Notes under the pieces: model-generated
Told to the model about the DNA's origin: nothing
Seen by the model: the letters and a program-made list of their open reading frames with translations, nothing else
The model's database searches: none
In this document: in pieces, positions 34,998 through 43,912 of the stretch
Layout: each line of letters opens with the position of its first letter
Position numbering within the stretch: the first letter of the stretch is position 1
Made by a program: the position numbers and the translations under genes
DNA from: DZBG01 sp049241565
GTDB lineage: Bacteria; Bdellovibrionota; Bacteriovoracia; Bacteriovoracales; Bacteriovoracaceae
Length of the DNA: 64,000 nt
NCBI GenBank assembly: GCA_049241565.1
Contig: JBMLQL010000011.1
Location: 1 to 64,000, forward strand
Direction: 5' to 3'

Positions 34998-36569
34998 ATG
35001 AGTTCAAAAAGTGTCTTGATGTCTTCATTTAAAATGGCCATTGCTACTTTTCTCTCTCGAATCTTAGGATTAGTTAGAGAGCAGGTGATGGCGGCCTATT
35101 TTGGTGCCAGTGGAATCACTGATGCTTTCCTTGTGGCCTATCGTATTCCTAATCTTCTTCGTGATCTTTTTGCTGAGGGAGCTTTCTCCTCAGCTTTTGT
35201 TCCTACATTCGTTGAGGCCAATCAAGAATCACAAGAGAAGAGTCGTGAATTATTATGGGGACTCTTCTGGCTGCTCACATTTATTACTGGAATTATTTCT
35301 ATTGGGATGATGATCTTTGCTCCTGAGCTTATTACTATTTTTGCTCCTAGTTTTACCAAAGATCCTGAGAAGTTTCAGATTACAGTGACTCTCACAAGAA
35401 TTATGTCTCCCTTTCTGACTTTTGTTTCTCTCGCTGCCTTGTTTATGGGGGCCCTGAATTCCTTAAAAGTTTTTTTTATTCCTTCTCTTGCCCCAGCTTT
35501 TTTTAATGTGGCCAGTATTGTTTGTCAGTTAGCACTGTCCGGTGTGCTCTATGCTTGGGGGTATCACCCTGTTTATTCGCTTGCGATCGGAGTCATGGTA
35601 GGTGGGGCCCTTCAGATGGGTGTACAGCTCCCGCTTCTCTATAAGCGCGGATTTCGTCCGATGTGGCCTAAAGAGTTTTGGACTAAGCGATCAAAAAAAA
35701 TAGTGACGATGATTGGCCCTGGACTAGTTGGATTTGCGGCCACGCAGATTAATCTTTTAATCAGCACTATTCTGGCCACAGGAACTGTCGTTGGTGCGAC
35801 TTCGTGGTTAAACTACTCATTTAGACTTTTTCAACTTCCTGTGGGAATTCTTTCTGTTTCTATTGGAAATTCTAATCTTGTGCATTTCTCTGAGGCCTGG
35901 AAAAAAGGGGACCGAGAAGGGGCCATCAAATTTCTTCAATCGAGCTATACACTTTCTCTTTTAACGGTGATGCCTGCTCTTTCTATGCTTTATTTTTTAA
36001 GTGATGAAATGGTGAATGTGATTTTTGAGCGAGGAAAATTTGATCATGCCTCAACACTGTTTACAGCTGAGGCCCTTCGTCTTTATGCCTTAGGATTACC
36101 TTTTTATAGTTTTTATAAAATTTGGGTACCAACCTTTTATGCTCTTGATCGCCAAAAGATTCCAGTTATTGCCTCTTTATTCTCTATTGGCTTCAATATT
36201 TCATTTTGTTTAATTCTGACGCCAATCTTTGGGTTTAAGATTCTGGCCTTGGGAACAACGCTGTCTATGCTCGTCAATTCAGGATTTCAGAGTGTCGTGC
36301 TCAAGAAAGATCTCTCTCTTCCGATGAATTTTTTTATTAACAAACGCATCATAAAAATTCTTTTAAGTACTCTTGCGGCAGGCATCATTGTGGATCAGTT
36401 ATTCACAGTTGAATTTTTCTCTCAGTCTTTTCTTCACCGGGCGGTGTGGCTCGCCGCTGAGATTGGCTCCATAGGGGCAATTTACGCTTTTCTCCTTGTT
36501 CTCATGGGGGAGGGAAAGGCAATTTCAGGGGTCATGCGGGGATTTACAAAAAAATTCACGAAAAAGTAA
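34998..36569 (+). CDS. murJ: Lipid II flippase MurJ (MviN)
   Basis: 523 residues with about fourteen helices. Flips lipid II to the periplasmic face for peptidoglycan synthesis. Typical patches are FLSRILGLVREQVMAAYFGAS, RIPNLLRDLFAEGAFSSAFVP and RIMSPFL. The Arg residues near the first helices and the RxxNLLRDLFAEGAF block match MurJ. A strong Shine-Dalgarno is not visible before the ATG at 34998 (GAAAAAATG only), so translation may be weak or the start may differ. Confidence 0.95.
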   Translation: MSSKSVLMSSFKMAIATFLSRILGLVREQVMAAYFGASGITDAFLVAYRIPNLLRDLFAEGAFSSAFVPTFVEANQESQEKSRELLWGLFWLLTFITGIISIGMMIFAPELITIFAPSFTKDPEKFQITVTLTRIMSPFLTFVSLAALFMGALNSLKVFFIPSLAPAFFNVASIVCQLALSGVLYAWGYHPVYSLAIGVMVGGALQMGVQLPLLYKRGFRPMWPKEFWTKRSKKIVTMIGPGLVGFAATQINLLISTILATGTVVGATSWLNYSFRLFQLPVGILSVSIGNSNLVHFSEAWKKGDREGAIKFLQSSYTLSLLTVMPALSMLYFLSDEMVNVIFERGKFDHASTLFTAEALRLYALGLPFYSFYKIWVPTFYALDRQKIPVIASLFSIGFNISFCLILTPIFGFKILALGTTLSMLVNSGFQSVVLKKDLSLPMNFFINKRIIKILLSTLAAGIIVDQLFTVEFFSQSFLHRAVWLAAEIGSIGAIYAFLLVLMGEGKAISGVMRGFTKKFTKK

Positions 36570-36588
36570 AAAAAAACGTATGGTTAGC

Positions 36589-36617
36589 TTGTGACAATTG
36601 CATTTTATAGTTATTCT
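36589..36617 (+). promoter_or_regulatory. Candidate sigma70 promoter for the DUF507-like gene
   Basis: TTGTGA (36589-36594), 17-base spacer, TATTCT (36612-36617), about 38 bases before the next ATG. Confidence 0.45.
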
Positions 36618-36655
36618 AACAGTGTATTGCCCTAAATTTAAGTCAAGGATTTTTT

Positions 36656-37099
36656 ATGAAAACAGACTTTGAGACGCTAAAGGCGCTATCGACATATTCG
36701 ATTAACCATCTTAAGCAAGCTGAGATGATAGATTTTGCAGTTGATAACAGAGGTGAGCTAATCGATGCTCTCGCTACAGAGTACGGTGTAAGTTTCGCCA
36801 CAGATGAAAACATTAAAGAGCAAGCCATTGAAGAAGTTGAAGATAAGTTTGGTGAGGATATCCCAGGCGATATTACTGAAACTGAGATGTTTAATCATGC
36901 TCGTAAAGAAATTATTAAATCATTCAATGGTGAAAACATTGGTGGTCTTTATCTTATGGAATCTCTACACAATATTGCTATTCGTGTGAAGAATTTTCTT
37001 TTAAGTAACGATCTTGTTGATGATGTTTACTGTTCTGATGAAGAGTTGATTGATTTTCTTGTTCAACGAATTAGGGATTTCGCTCCAAAACGTAATTAA
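36656..37099 (+). CDS. Small helical protein, possibly DUF507-like
   Basis: 147 residues, acidic, with no signal peptide. The middle GGLYLMESLHNIAIRVKNFLL and the end LIDFLVQRIRDFAPKRN look like the helical DUF507 family found in delta-type proteobacteria, but this is weak. ATG after AAGGATTTTTT. It converges on the gene at 37103, three bases away. Confidence 0.5.
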   Translation: MKTDFETLKALSTYSINHLKQAEMIDFAVDNRGELIDALATEYGVSFATDENIKEQAIEEVEDKFGEDIPGDITETEMFNHARKEIIKSFNGENIGGLYLMESLHNIAIRVKNFLLSNDLVDDVYCSDEELIDFLVQRIRDFAPKRN

Positions 37100-37102
37100 T
37101 TT

Positions 37103-37762
37103 TTAGCTGTTGGACTTAGGTTCTTGAATGAACCTAAGTTCAGATAAGCACTCTTCGAAAAAGGGTCCCTCTAAAGACCCGTTCAGTACTGAGCTTCTAC
37201 TTTCAAAGATAAAATACCCAGCCTCACTTAATCCTCTTACTAAGTAGATATCATAATAGACGCGCTCAATGATTTTTTGAGTGGCCGTTCCCTCGACTCT
37301 AATTACTTCCTGAAAATGAACTTTTGAATGAGGGTCGCGAAATAAGACTCGTGAGTCCGTTTCAATCTGAACTTCGTGCTCATCATAGGACATCTCTTCA
37401 AGATCTAGTTTTTCCTCGAGGAGTTTCTCTAGAGGTTTTTCTTGATGTCCCGGAATAAAATGAAATTTGGCAAACCAGTCATAGCGGGTATCTGTGCGCT
37501 CAAATTTGATCCAGGACTCGCCGCTGACTTCCTGACCCTGATCAGTTTGGGTCCACCAGCGAGGGACAGGGAGGGTGAGAGGACCAAATTCTAGATCGTA
37601 GGCTTCATCTTTAAAGCTCTTCTTCTCTTTTCCAATAATGATCATGGTGTAGATGGCCACCACGATAAAGAGGGCGAGGATAAACCAGTCTAATAAATGG
37701 CCTGAGATCGATTCCATAGGCCAATGATGGGATAGTGGAAGTAAATTGTCAGCTTTTTTCAA
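37103..37762 (-). CDS. Hypothetical membrane-anchored protein
   Basis: 219 residues. A single hydrophobic helix near residues 22-45 (LLDWFILALFIVVAIYTMII) is followed by a charged soluble domain with several Trp (VPRWWTQTDQ, WIKFERTD) and beta-type strands ending FEECLSELRFIQ. No family recognised. Upstream lies the promoter region shared with the Gly-rich gene on the other strand. Confidence 0.6.
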   Translation of the reverse strand: MKKADNLLPLSHHWPMESISGHLLDWFILALFIVVAIYTMIIIGKEKKSFKDEAYDLEFGPLTLPVPRWWTQTDQGQEVSGESWIKFERTDTRYDWFAKFHFIPGHQEKPLEKLLEEKLDLEEMSYDEHEVQIETDSRVLFRDPHSKVHFQEVIRVEGTATQKIIERVYYDIYLVRGLSEAGYFIFESRSSVLNGSLEGPFFEECLSELRFIQEPKSNS

Positions 37763-37828
37763 CTATTTGGTCAGCTTTTAGCTAAAGCTTTGGGCCAGTG
37801 GGACCGATAAAACAAGGAAGATAGGCCC

Positions 37829-37855
37829 AAATGGGGAGAAAATTTCCCCTCATTG
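37829..37855. repeat. Inverted repeat GGGGA/TCCCC in the Gly-rich gene upstream region
   Basis: GGGGA and TCCCC surround AAAATT-like centre bases with flanking AAT/ATT arms and one bulge. It lies between the divergent genes and could be an operator. Weak evidence. Confidence 0.25.
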
Positions 37856-37937
37856 GAGCTTAGTCAGTCAATGTTATGATGATATTGAATAAATCCGTCT
37901 ACTGTTTGATGACGGTCTCATAAATCGGGTAGGAATT

Positions 37938-40241
37938 ATGAAAAAACTTTCAGTCTTAGCTTTCACTCTAATCGCTTCATGGTCTGTCACAGGTCAAGCA
38001 CAAGATGATAGGGTTGTGGCAGAACTCTTCAAGGCGTGTACGGGATTAAGTGGTGTCCAGGGAAGAACTTCTCCAACGGTTGAGGGAGATAAAACTTGTA
38101 TAACTTTCACCTGTAAAGTTAAAACATCCAATTTGTCAGATGATGTTACCCATGGGAATGCCAATAATACCGTTCCAAGTGCGCAAGGAACAGCATCTCA
38201 AAAAAAATGTATCTTAACTTCAGAATATAATCGAGTTATTGACGGGATTCTTGATGGCTCACTCACGGTAACTCCAACTTCAACTTCAGGTAGCGGTTCA
38301 GGTGGAACACCGGCCGGTGCTAATGCAGGCGGAACACCAGCAGGATCAAATAGTGGTTCAGGTGGAAATCCAGCAGGGGCAAACAGTGGAGCTAATGGCG
38401 AAATTCTTTACTGTACAACAACTATGGGGAATATCGAAATTCATCCAGGTGGACAGTGTTATGATGCTTGTAAACCAAGAAGATCATTTCTTGGAATCAT
38501 CGGTCGTAAAAAAGCAGATCTAGAAAGAAAGTCATGTGTTGAGTGTCTAATAGGCATGGGATATGACTTTGGTGATGATATTAAAAAGAAAGCTGGCGTT
38601 CGAGTTATTGCAGGGGCCAAAGGTGGTCCAGGCGCCGTGACAATTTGTAAAGATGCTAACGGAAATATCGTTTCTCGTATCGTTTCTGGTGGATGTCCAG
38701 CTGGATCATCTGCTTCAGGTGGAACAGTTGTGATTAGAGGCGGAACAGCAGCCTCAGCTGGATCAGGTGGGACCGCAGCTTCTGCGAATGGTGGAGTGGT
38801 TGTTTCAGGTGGAACAACAGCTTCTGCGAATGGTGGAGTGGTTGTTTCAGGTGGAACAGCAGCTTCAGCTGGTGGAGGATTAACAATACCATCCGAATGT
38901 ATTAAGAATAATGGAAAAATTAAAAACACAAAAAAGTGTCGTGGATACATGAACGGTTCTTACACTATCTCTGCAGGTGGTGGCGGAAGATTTAATTGTG
39001 CTCATGGTGCTGATGCGGCTAACTGTATTGGTACAGATGAGTATAACCAAATTATGGCCCGTTATTATAACGGAGCAGATTGTGTGAATTGCGCAGCTTC
39101 TAGTCGTAACAAACAAAGCACCCTGTCTGGAGTTGCTGAGATCATAGGCGCTCTTTCTCCTATCGCATCTACAGGACTAGGTGCCTATTTTGGATATAAG
39201 TCAAATAAAGCATGGGCAAGTGCCGCTGAAACAGGATTTGAGCAGTGTCGACTTGGACAACAAGATTATTATAATTATCTACAAACAGCACATACAAATT
39301 ATCAAGGATATCTCAATCAAAATGAGCTTCCAGGATTATCTCCTGAGCAACAACAAGCAATGTTAGGAGGCCAAGGAAATACAAACTGTAATGGTTATCA
39401 ACTTGGTGGCTTTGCAGGTTTTGGTGGTGGCTTAGGTGGATTTGGTGGATATTCTCCAGGATTCATCGGCGGAATGATGGGGCCTTACGGTGGTTATAAT
39501 CCATACGGTGGTCTTGGTGGTTACGTGGGTGGATATGCTGGTGGTGTTTCAATTGCTGGTGGAGTGAATGCTGGAATTAACGGCGGCTATGTGGCCGGTG
39601 GATATGTTTCAGGAATTAATGGTGGATACCCTGGTGGTTATGCCGGTGGAGTTTATGTGGCTGGTGGATTCAACGGCGGATTTAATGGTGGATTCAACGG
39701 CGGATTTAATGGTGGATTCAACGGCGGATTTAATGGCGGATTCAACGGTGGTGTCGGTGGAATCGGTATTGCTGGTGGATTCAACGGCGGATTTAATGGT
39801 GGATTCAACGGTGGATTTAATGGTGGATTCAACGGTGGATTCAATGGTGGATTCAATGGTGGTGTCGGTGGAATCGGTATTGCTGGTGGATTCAACGGCG
39901 GATTTAATGGTGGATTCAATGGTGGAGTCGGCGGCATTGGTATCGCTGGTGGGCTCAACGGTGGTTGGGGTCAAGGCGGCTGGGGTCAAGGCGGCTGGGG
40001 TCAAGGTGGTTGGGGATCAGGTATTGGTCAAGGAAACTACTACAGTTCAATCCTAAGTGGACAAGCCTATAACGTAGATTCGATGATGCAACAGCAAGGT
40101 CTTGGTTATAATATGGGACAAATGTACGGTGCTGGTGGTGGATTCGGTGGTGGTGGATTCTATGGTGCCGGTGGTTATCCAGGTAATTTCGGAGGCGGCT
40201 TCGGCGGTGGCTTCGGTATCAACGTAGGATTTGGTGGATAA
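37938..40241 (+). CDS. Large exported Gly/Asn-rich repeat protein
   Basis: 767 residues with a signal peptide (MKKLSVLAFTLIASWSVTGQA). Residues 20-470 carry many paired Cys (KACTGLS, TCITFTCKV, GQCYDACKP, KSCVECLIGM, DCVNCAAS) and two Gly/Ala/Ser-rich spacers, one built from a 42-base DNA repeat (38778-38858). From about residue 570 there are three blocks of GGFN repeated 7, 7 and 3 times, each closed by GGVGGIGIAG, then WGQGG repeated three times. It is likely a surface or extracellular structural protein. No enzyme domain is seen. It ends before a bidirectional terminator. Confidence 0.85.
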   Translation: MKKLSVLAFTLIASWSVTGQAQDDRVVAELFKACTGLSGVQGRTSPTVEGDKTCITFTCKVKTSNLSDDVTHGNANNTVPSAQGTASQKKCILTSEYNRVIDGILDGSLTVTPTSTSGSGSGGTPAGANAGGTPAGSNSGSGGNPAGANSGANGEILYCTTTMGNIEIHPGGQCYDACKPRRSFLGIIGRKKADLERKSCVECLIGMGYDFGDDIKKKAGVRVIAGAKGGPGAVTICKDANGNIVSRIVSGGCPAGSSASGGTVVIRGGTAASAGSGGTAASANGGVVVSGGTTASANGGVVVSGGTAASAGGGLTIPSECIKNNGKIKNTKKCRGYMNGSYTISAGGGGRFNCAHGADAANCIGTDEYNQIMARYYNGADCVNCAASSRNKQSTLSGVAEIIGALSPIASTGLGAYFGYKSNKAWASAAETGFEQCRLGQQDYYNYLQTAHTNYQGYLNQNELPGLSPEQQQAMLGGQGNTNCNGYQLGGFAGFGGGLGGFGGYSPGFIGGMMGPYGGYNPYGGLGGYVGGYAGGVSIAGGVNAGINGGYVAGGYVSGINGGYPGGYAGGVYVAGGFNGGFNGGFNGGFNGGFNGGFNGGFNGGVGGIGIAGGFNGGFNGGFNGGFNGGFNGGFNGGFNGGVGGIGIAGGFNGGFNGGFNGGVGGIGIAGGLNGGWGQGGWGQGGWGQGGWGSGIGQGNYYSSILSGQAYNVDSMMQQQGLGYNMGQMYGAGGGFGGGGFYGAGGYPGNFGGGFGGGFGINVGFGG
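39661..40010 (+). repeat. Tandem GGFN-coding repeat array
   Basis: A 12-base unit, often alternating GGTGGATTCAAC and GGCGGATTTAAT, is repeated 7, 7 and 3 times, with interrupting GGTGTCGGTGGAATCGGTAT-type linkers. Three copies of a 15-base TGGGGTCAAGGCGGC-like unit follow. Confidence 0.9.
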
Positions 40242-40267
40242 CTAATTTTTTAGAACAAAATAGATAC

Positions 40268-40297
40268 AAAAAAAAGGGAGCGTTTGCTCCCTTTTTT
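40268..40297. terminator. Bidirectional rho-independent terminator
   Basis: GGGAGC (40276-40281) and GCTCCC (40286-40291) around GTTT, with A runs on the left and T runs on the right, so it ends the Gly-rich gene on the plus strand and the zinc-ribbon gene on the minus strand. It slightly overlaps the latter's stop. Confidence 0.9.
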
Positions 40298-40712
40298 ATT
40301 TCTTTTGATGAATCAAAAGTTTTATTTCATGTCTAAAAACAACTTCAATTTTATCATCTACAACTTTCTGAACAATACCTGGCCCAAACTTTGTGTGATC
40401 AATAATATCACCGGCCACAAAGCTTCCCTTAATTGTATAGGGCTGAGACTTCTTATGAGTATTGGACATGCTCTCCATCCATAAATCTGATACTGAAATA
40501 ACTTTCGACGGAGCTGCTGAAGTTTTTTTCGTACGAGTTTTATTCGCTGTTGATTGCGAAGGATCCTTGTAAGCATGTATTGTAAGACATGTGTTACATT
40601 TAACTTTAGCGATATGCTTTGTGTCCTTCATGGCCACAATGGTGTGTGCAAGGTTTAGTTTACATTTTGTGCAATACGAGAGCACATCCTTGCCAACCGT
40701 AAGCTGAGACAT
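40296..40712 (-). CDS. Zinc-ribbon protein with C-terminal tudor-like domain
   Basis: 138 residues. The N-terminus holds SYCTKCKLNLAH and later VKCNTCLTIHAYKD, two CxxC pairs for a zinc ribbon. The C-terminus FVAGDIIDHTKFGPGIVQKV followed by VVFRHEIKLLIHQK matches the SH3/tudor-like tail of UvrD-type helicases and CarD-like proteins. Probably a nucleic-acid or RNA polymerase-linked regulator; the role is inferred. Confidence 0.7.
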   Translation of the reverse strand: MSQLTVGKDVLSYCTKCKLNLAHTIVAMKDTKHIAKVKCNTCLTIHAYKDPSQSTANKTRTKKTSAAPSKVISVSDLWMESMSNTHKKSQPYTIKGSFVAGDIIDHTKFGPGIVQKVVDDKIEVVFRHEIKLLIHQKK

Positions 40713-40813
40713 AGATTTCCTTTTGGTTTATATTAGAGAAAAGAGTCCTTTAAGAGCGGAAGTTCAAACTATTATACCTTTACGGCGTTGAGACGTAAAG
40801 CAGAGCGAAGAGC

Positions 40814-42676
40814 ATGACTGACACAAAACAACTTCTAGACAAGGCAAACCACCTTCCCCAAGGCCCGGGTTGCTATCTTATGAAGGATAAAAATAGTCGA
40901 GTGATTTACGTAGGTAAGGCCAAGAAGCTGAAGTCTCGCGTCGTTTCTTATTTTAATCAATCAGCTAAGTCCGTTAAAACAGAGTATATGGTGAGTCATG
41001 TCACTGATTTTGACTTTATACTCACTCATTCGGATGCAGAGTCCTTTGTTCTTGAAAACAATCTTATTAAAGAACACGGTCCTAAATACAATATTCGTCT
41101 TCGTGATGATAAGAGCTACCCCTATATTTTAGTGAATTGGGAAGAAGACTTTCCAAGACTTGAGTATGTACGCCGCCCCAAAAAAGGTAAGAATAGAGAA
41201 CTTTTCGGCCCTTTCCCCCAGGGATCTAATATCTCCATGATTCTGCGTGTTCTTACGAAATCCTTTTCTTTAAGAGACTGCTCCCTGACTGAATTTAGAT
41301 CGAGAAAAACGCCCTGTCTTCTTCACCAGATGAGACAATGCTCAGCCCCTTGCGTGGGATTGATTGATAAAGATCAATATGAGGAAGATATAAAATTGGC
41401 CCTTGGACTATTTCAAGGAAAAATCAAGGCCACTCGGACACTAAATAAACTTAAAGAGCGGATGATGAGTCTTGCTGAAAACGAAGAATATGAACATGCG
41501 GCCATTATTCGCGATCATCTCCAGCTCCTAGAAGATTTTGTAAAACAATCTTTTGATCAACAAGTTGAATCTCTTGATGATGAAAAGAATCTTGATGTCT
41601 GGGCCTTTTATGAAGGGGTCGAAGAAATTGATTTTTCTGTTTATATGATTAGATCAGGTATGCTTCTTGGACAGAAGAATTTTTCTTTCGTGAAGAGTGA
41701 ATTGATTGAAGAAATGGGTGAAGAGATTATTCAAAAAATTTGGCAGTACTATGAGGGGAGCGAGGAACTCGTTCCAGAGATGATTATCGTTGATCGCGAA
41801 AGTGAAGAACTCGAAACTCTCGCTGCCGCATTAAAGGTGAAAGTAAAAGGGAGAATGAAAAAATATCTTCCGCTTATTTCTATGTGCCGAAAGCATGCTG
41901 AGGAATCTCAACGAATCAGAATAAGTAACGAAGACAGTGTTTATATAGGACTTCGAAAACTTCAAGAACTACTTAATCTTAAAGAAAGACCAAGACTTTT
42001 AGAATGTTATGATATTGCTATTTGGCAGGGACAATCTCCTGCTGCTTCCCAAATTGTCTTTGAAGAGGGAAAAGCCGATAAGGCCCGCTACCGTTATTAT
42101 CATATGCAGACTCGCCCTGAGGGAAATAACGATTTTGCGATGATGGAAGAAGTGATTATTAGGCGCATCCCTCATGGGAAACTTCCTGATGTTTTTGTGG
42201 TGGATGGTGGTGTTGCCCAAGTTAACACAGTGACGGCAGTGATGAGGGAAAATAATTTAGATATTCCTGTGGTGGGAATTGCAAAGTCTCGTGATCTTTC
42301 TCGAGGAGATTTTAAATCAAAAGATGTAGACCGTTCTGAAGAGAGACTTGTTATTCCTGGAAGGACTAACCCTTATATTCTGAATAAGTGTCCATCTTTA
42401 TTTAAGATTATTGTCAGTATGCGTGATGAGGCCCATCGATTTTCTCGCAAACTTCATCATAAAGCAGAATCAAAAAGAACGATGAGTACATGGATTGATG
42501 ATATTGCGGGATTAGGTTTAGAGAGTAAAAAGAAAATTCTTTCTAATTTGACGATGACTAAAGATGAATTACGGGGAATGAATATAACGGACTTAGGAAA
42601 TCTCTTCGGACTTAAATCTCCTCAAGCAAAAGCTCTTTGGGAGCACTTGCAAGAGGAGAGTGATAGCGAAGATTAG
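40814..42676 (+). CDS. uvrC: Excinuclease ABC subunit C
   Basis: 620 residues, normal for UvrC. Makes both incisions in nucleotide excision repair. The N-terminal GIY-YIG nuclease is GPGCYLMKDKNSRVIYVGKA; a CxxC-like LRDCSLTEF and RQCSAPCVG follow; UVR motif in EYEHAAIIRDHLQLL; the RNase H-like domain has ECYDIAIWQG and VFVVDGGVAQVN; a C-terminal helix-hairpin-helix closes the chain. ATG after AGAGCGAAGAGC. The stop overlaps the small gene on the minus strand by four bases. Confidence 0.97.
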   Translation: MTDTKQLLDKANHLPQGPGCYLMKDKNSRVIYVGKAKKLKSRVVSYFNQSAKSVKTEYMVSHVTDFDFILTHSDAESFVLENNLIKEHGPKYNIRLRDDKSYPYILVNWEEDFPRLEYVRRPKKGKNRELFGPFPQGSNISMILRVLTKSFSLRDCSLTEFRSRKTPCLLHQMRQCSAPCVGLIDKDQYEEDIKLALGLFQGKIKATRTLNKLKERMMSLAENEEYEHAAIIRDHLQLLEDFVKQSFDQQVESLDDEKNLDVWAFYEGVEEIDFSVYMIRSGMLLGQKNFSFVKSELIEEMGEEIIQKIWQYYEGSEELVPEMIIVDRESEELETLAAALKVKVKGRMKKYLPLISMCRKHAEESQRIRISNEDSVYIGLRKLQELLNLKERPRLLECYDIAIWQGQSPAASQIVFEEGKADKARYRYYHMQTRPEGNNDFAMMEEVIIRRIPHGKLPDVFVVDGGVAQVNTVTAVMRENNLDIPVVGIAKSRDLSRGDFKSKDVDRSEERLVIPGRTNPYILNKCPSLFKIIVSMRDEAHRFSRKLHHKAESKRTMSTWIDDIAGLGLESKKKILSNLTMTKDELRGMNITDLGNLFGLKSPQAKALWEHLQEESDSED

Positions 42677-42882
42677 TTAATGATGTGAATCACTTTTCGA
42701 TTGCCGCAACCGCAGTCCATACAGCGAGCGGTTTCTTGAACCAGCATATTTTTATAGTCTGGCATATGTGAGAGAAGAAGCTTTGAGCCGCATACTCTAC
42801 ATTCATCAATCAGTTTTTTTACTTGGTCTGCTTCTCCAAAGTACTCTTCAAAACTCTCAAACTTGAAATCGGTCTCAGTCAT
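42673..42882 (-). CDS. Small zinc-ribbon-like protein
   Basis: 69 residues. Two CxxC-type pairs (ECRVCGSKL and RCMDCGCGNRK) predict a single Zn-ribbon. The N-terminal half is acidic and helical. The TAA stop overlaps the last codons of uvrC. ATG follows AGGGAGTAGAT, a good ribosome site. Function unknown. Confidence 0.6.
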   Translation of the reverse strand: MTETDFKFESFEEYFGEADQVKKLIDECRVCGSKLLLSHMPDYKNMLVQETARCMDCGCGNRKVIHIIN

Positions 42883-42992
42883 ATCTACTCCCTAATAAGA
42901 CTCACATCACTCTTCTCGGCTTTCATTTGGAGAGAATTTAACGAATTTAGGCCCTAGGAAAGAGCTGCCAGTTCGTGGTAGAAAGGTCAGGT

Positions 42993-43844
42993 ATGCAAGA
43001 AATTTTTAAACCTAAGTTGTTAGAATTACGTAGACCAGTCAAGGCCCAGAGCTTTGCGGAGGCCCTATTGGGTCAAGCCAGCTGGGCGCCGAAGTCCCCT
43101 CGCTCAAAATTAGTCACTCCTCAAGAGGAAGGGGCCAAATTAAAAGAAGCCTTTTCTGAGAAACAGCAAGTGATTGAATCTCTAGAAAGATATGTCGAAG
43201 AGAAAACTCAAATCACGAGAATTCCTGTAATTCCTGTTGAGGGTGGAGAGATCACTCTGAAAAAACCTGAAGAGCATGAGCTCTCATATAAACTGAAGAA
43301 TTTCGATGATCTTCAAAATCATCTCTCAAAAAAATCTTTCCAAGAGCTTAAAGATCTAGTTTCCGCCAAGCTGCCTCATAAGGTAGAAGTCCTTTTTATC
43401 ACTGAAACGTTTAGGCCTGTTTCAGAGAGAGAAAAAGTCGAAAATCCTTCGGCATTTACAAGTGCTTTTCTTCCATGTCTTCCTCAAAAAACATCTGAAC
43501 TTTTTGAACGAATGGTTTCTGCCATGAAGCTTCTACCTGAAGAGACCATTCTTTTGGGGCTGGAAAACGAAGAAGAGGATCTTCTCAAAGCAGTCATGAG
43601 TATTGCTGAGTACCTTCGTCCTCAGATTATTGTTACCCTCGGGGCCAGGTCAACTCAACGAGTTCTTAAGAGTAATGATCGCTTGACCATGGTTCACGGT
43701 CAGTTCTTTGGTCGTAAAATTGGCGAGTTTTCGGCCCAGATTGTCCCACTGTTTCACCCAAGTATTATCGAAACTAACCAAAACATGAAGAAAACTGCAT
43801 GGATAGACATGCAAAAAATCATGAAAACCCTTAAGAAGATTTGA
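42993..43844 (+). CDS. Uracil-DNA glycosylase-like protein with degenerate motifs
   Basis: About 283 residues. The C-terminal half has the UDG-superfamily outline: VEVLFITETF where family 4/5 enzymes have a GEAPG motif, then QIIVTLGARSTQRVL, and the terminal IVPLFHPSIIETNQ with the HPS motif. The first motif lacks the expected Gly-Glu-Ala-Pro-Gly, and no four-Cys Fe-S cluster is seen, so glycosylase activity is doubtful. A 130-residue N-terminal helical extension is not part of the domain. A GTG at 42975 is also in frame; ATG 42993 has AAAGGTCAGG before it and is preferred. Confidence 0.6.
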   Translation: MQEIFKPKLLELRRPVKAQSFAEALLGQASWAPKSPRSKLVTPQEEGAKLKEAFSEKQQVIESLERYVEEKTQITRIPVIPVEGGEITLKKPEEHELSYKLKNFDDLQNHLSKKSFQELKDLVSAKLPHKVEVLFITETFRPVSEREKVENPSAFTSAFLPCLPQKTSELFERMVSAMKLLPEETILLGLENEEEDLLKAVMSIAEYLRPQIIVTLGARSTQRVLKSNDRLTMVHGQFFGRKIGEFSAQIVPLFHPSIIETNQNMKKTAWIDMQKIMKTLKKI

Positions 43845-43912
43845 GTCTTAACTAAAAAATCGCTACAATAGATGCAGTGACGTAAGTCGCATTCCCCACG
43901 GATGAGGAATTG

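Noticed and set aside
39609..40004. Long minus-strand ORF opposite the GGFN repeat array, rich in Ser/Thr
   Set aside because: Its periodicity mirrors the plus-strand repeats, it has no ribosome site, and other frames of the same array also stay open, as expected of a repeat shadow.
39661..40010. Regular repeats suggestive of a CRISPR array
   Set aside because: Units are 12 bases, contiguous, with no unique spacers, and they encode GGFN in frame.
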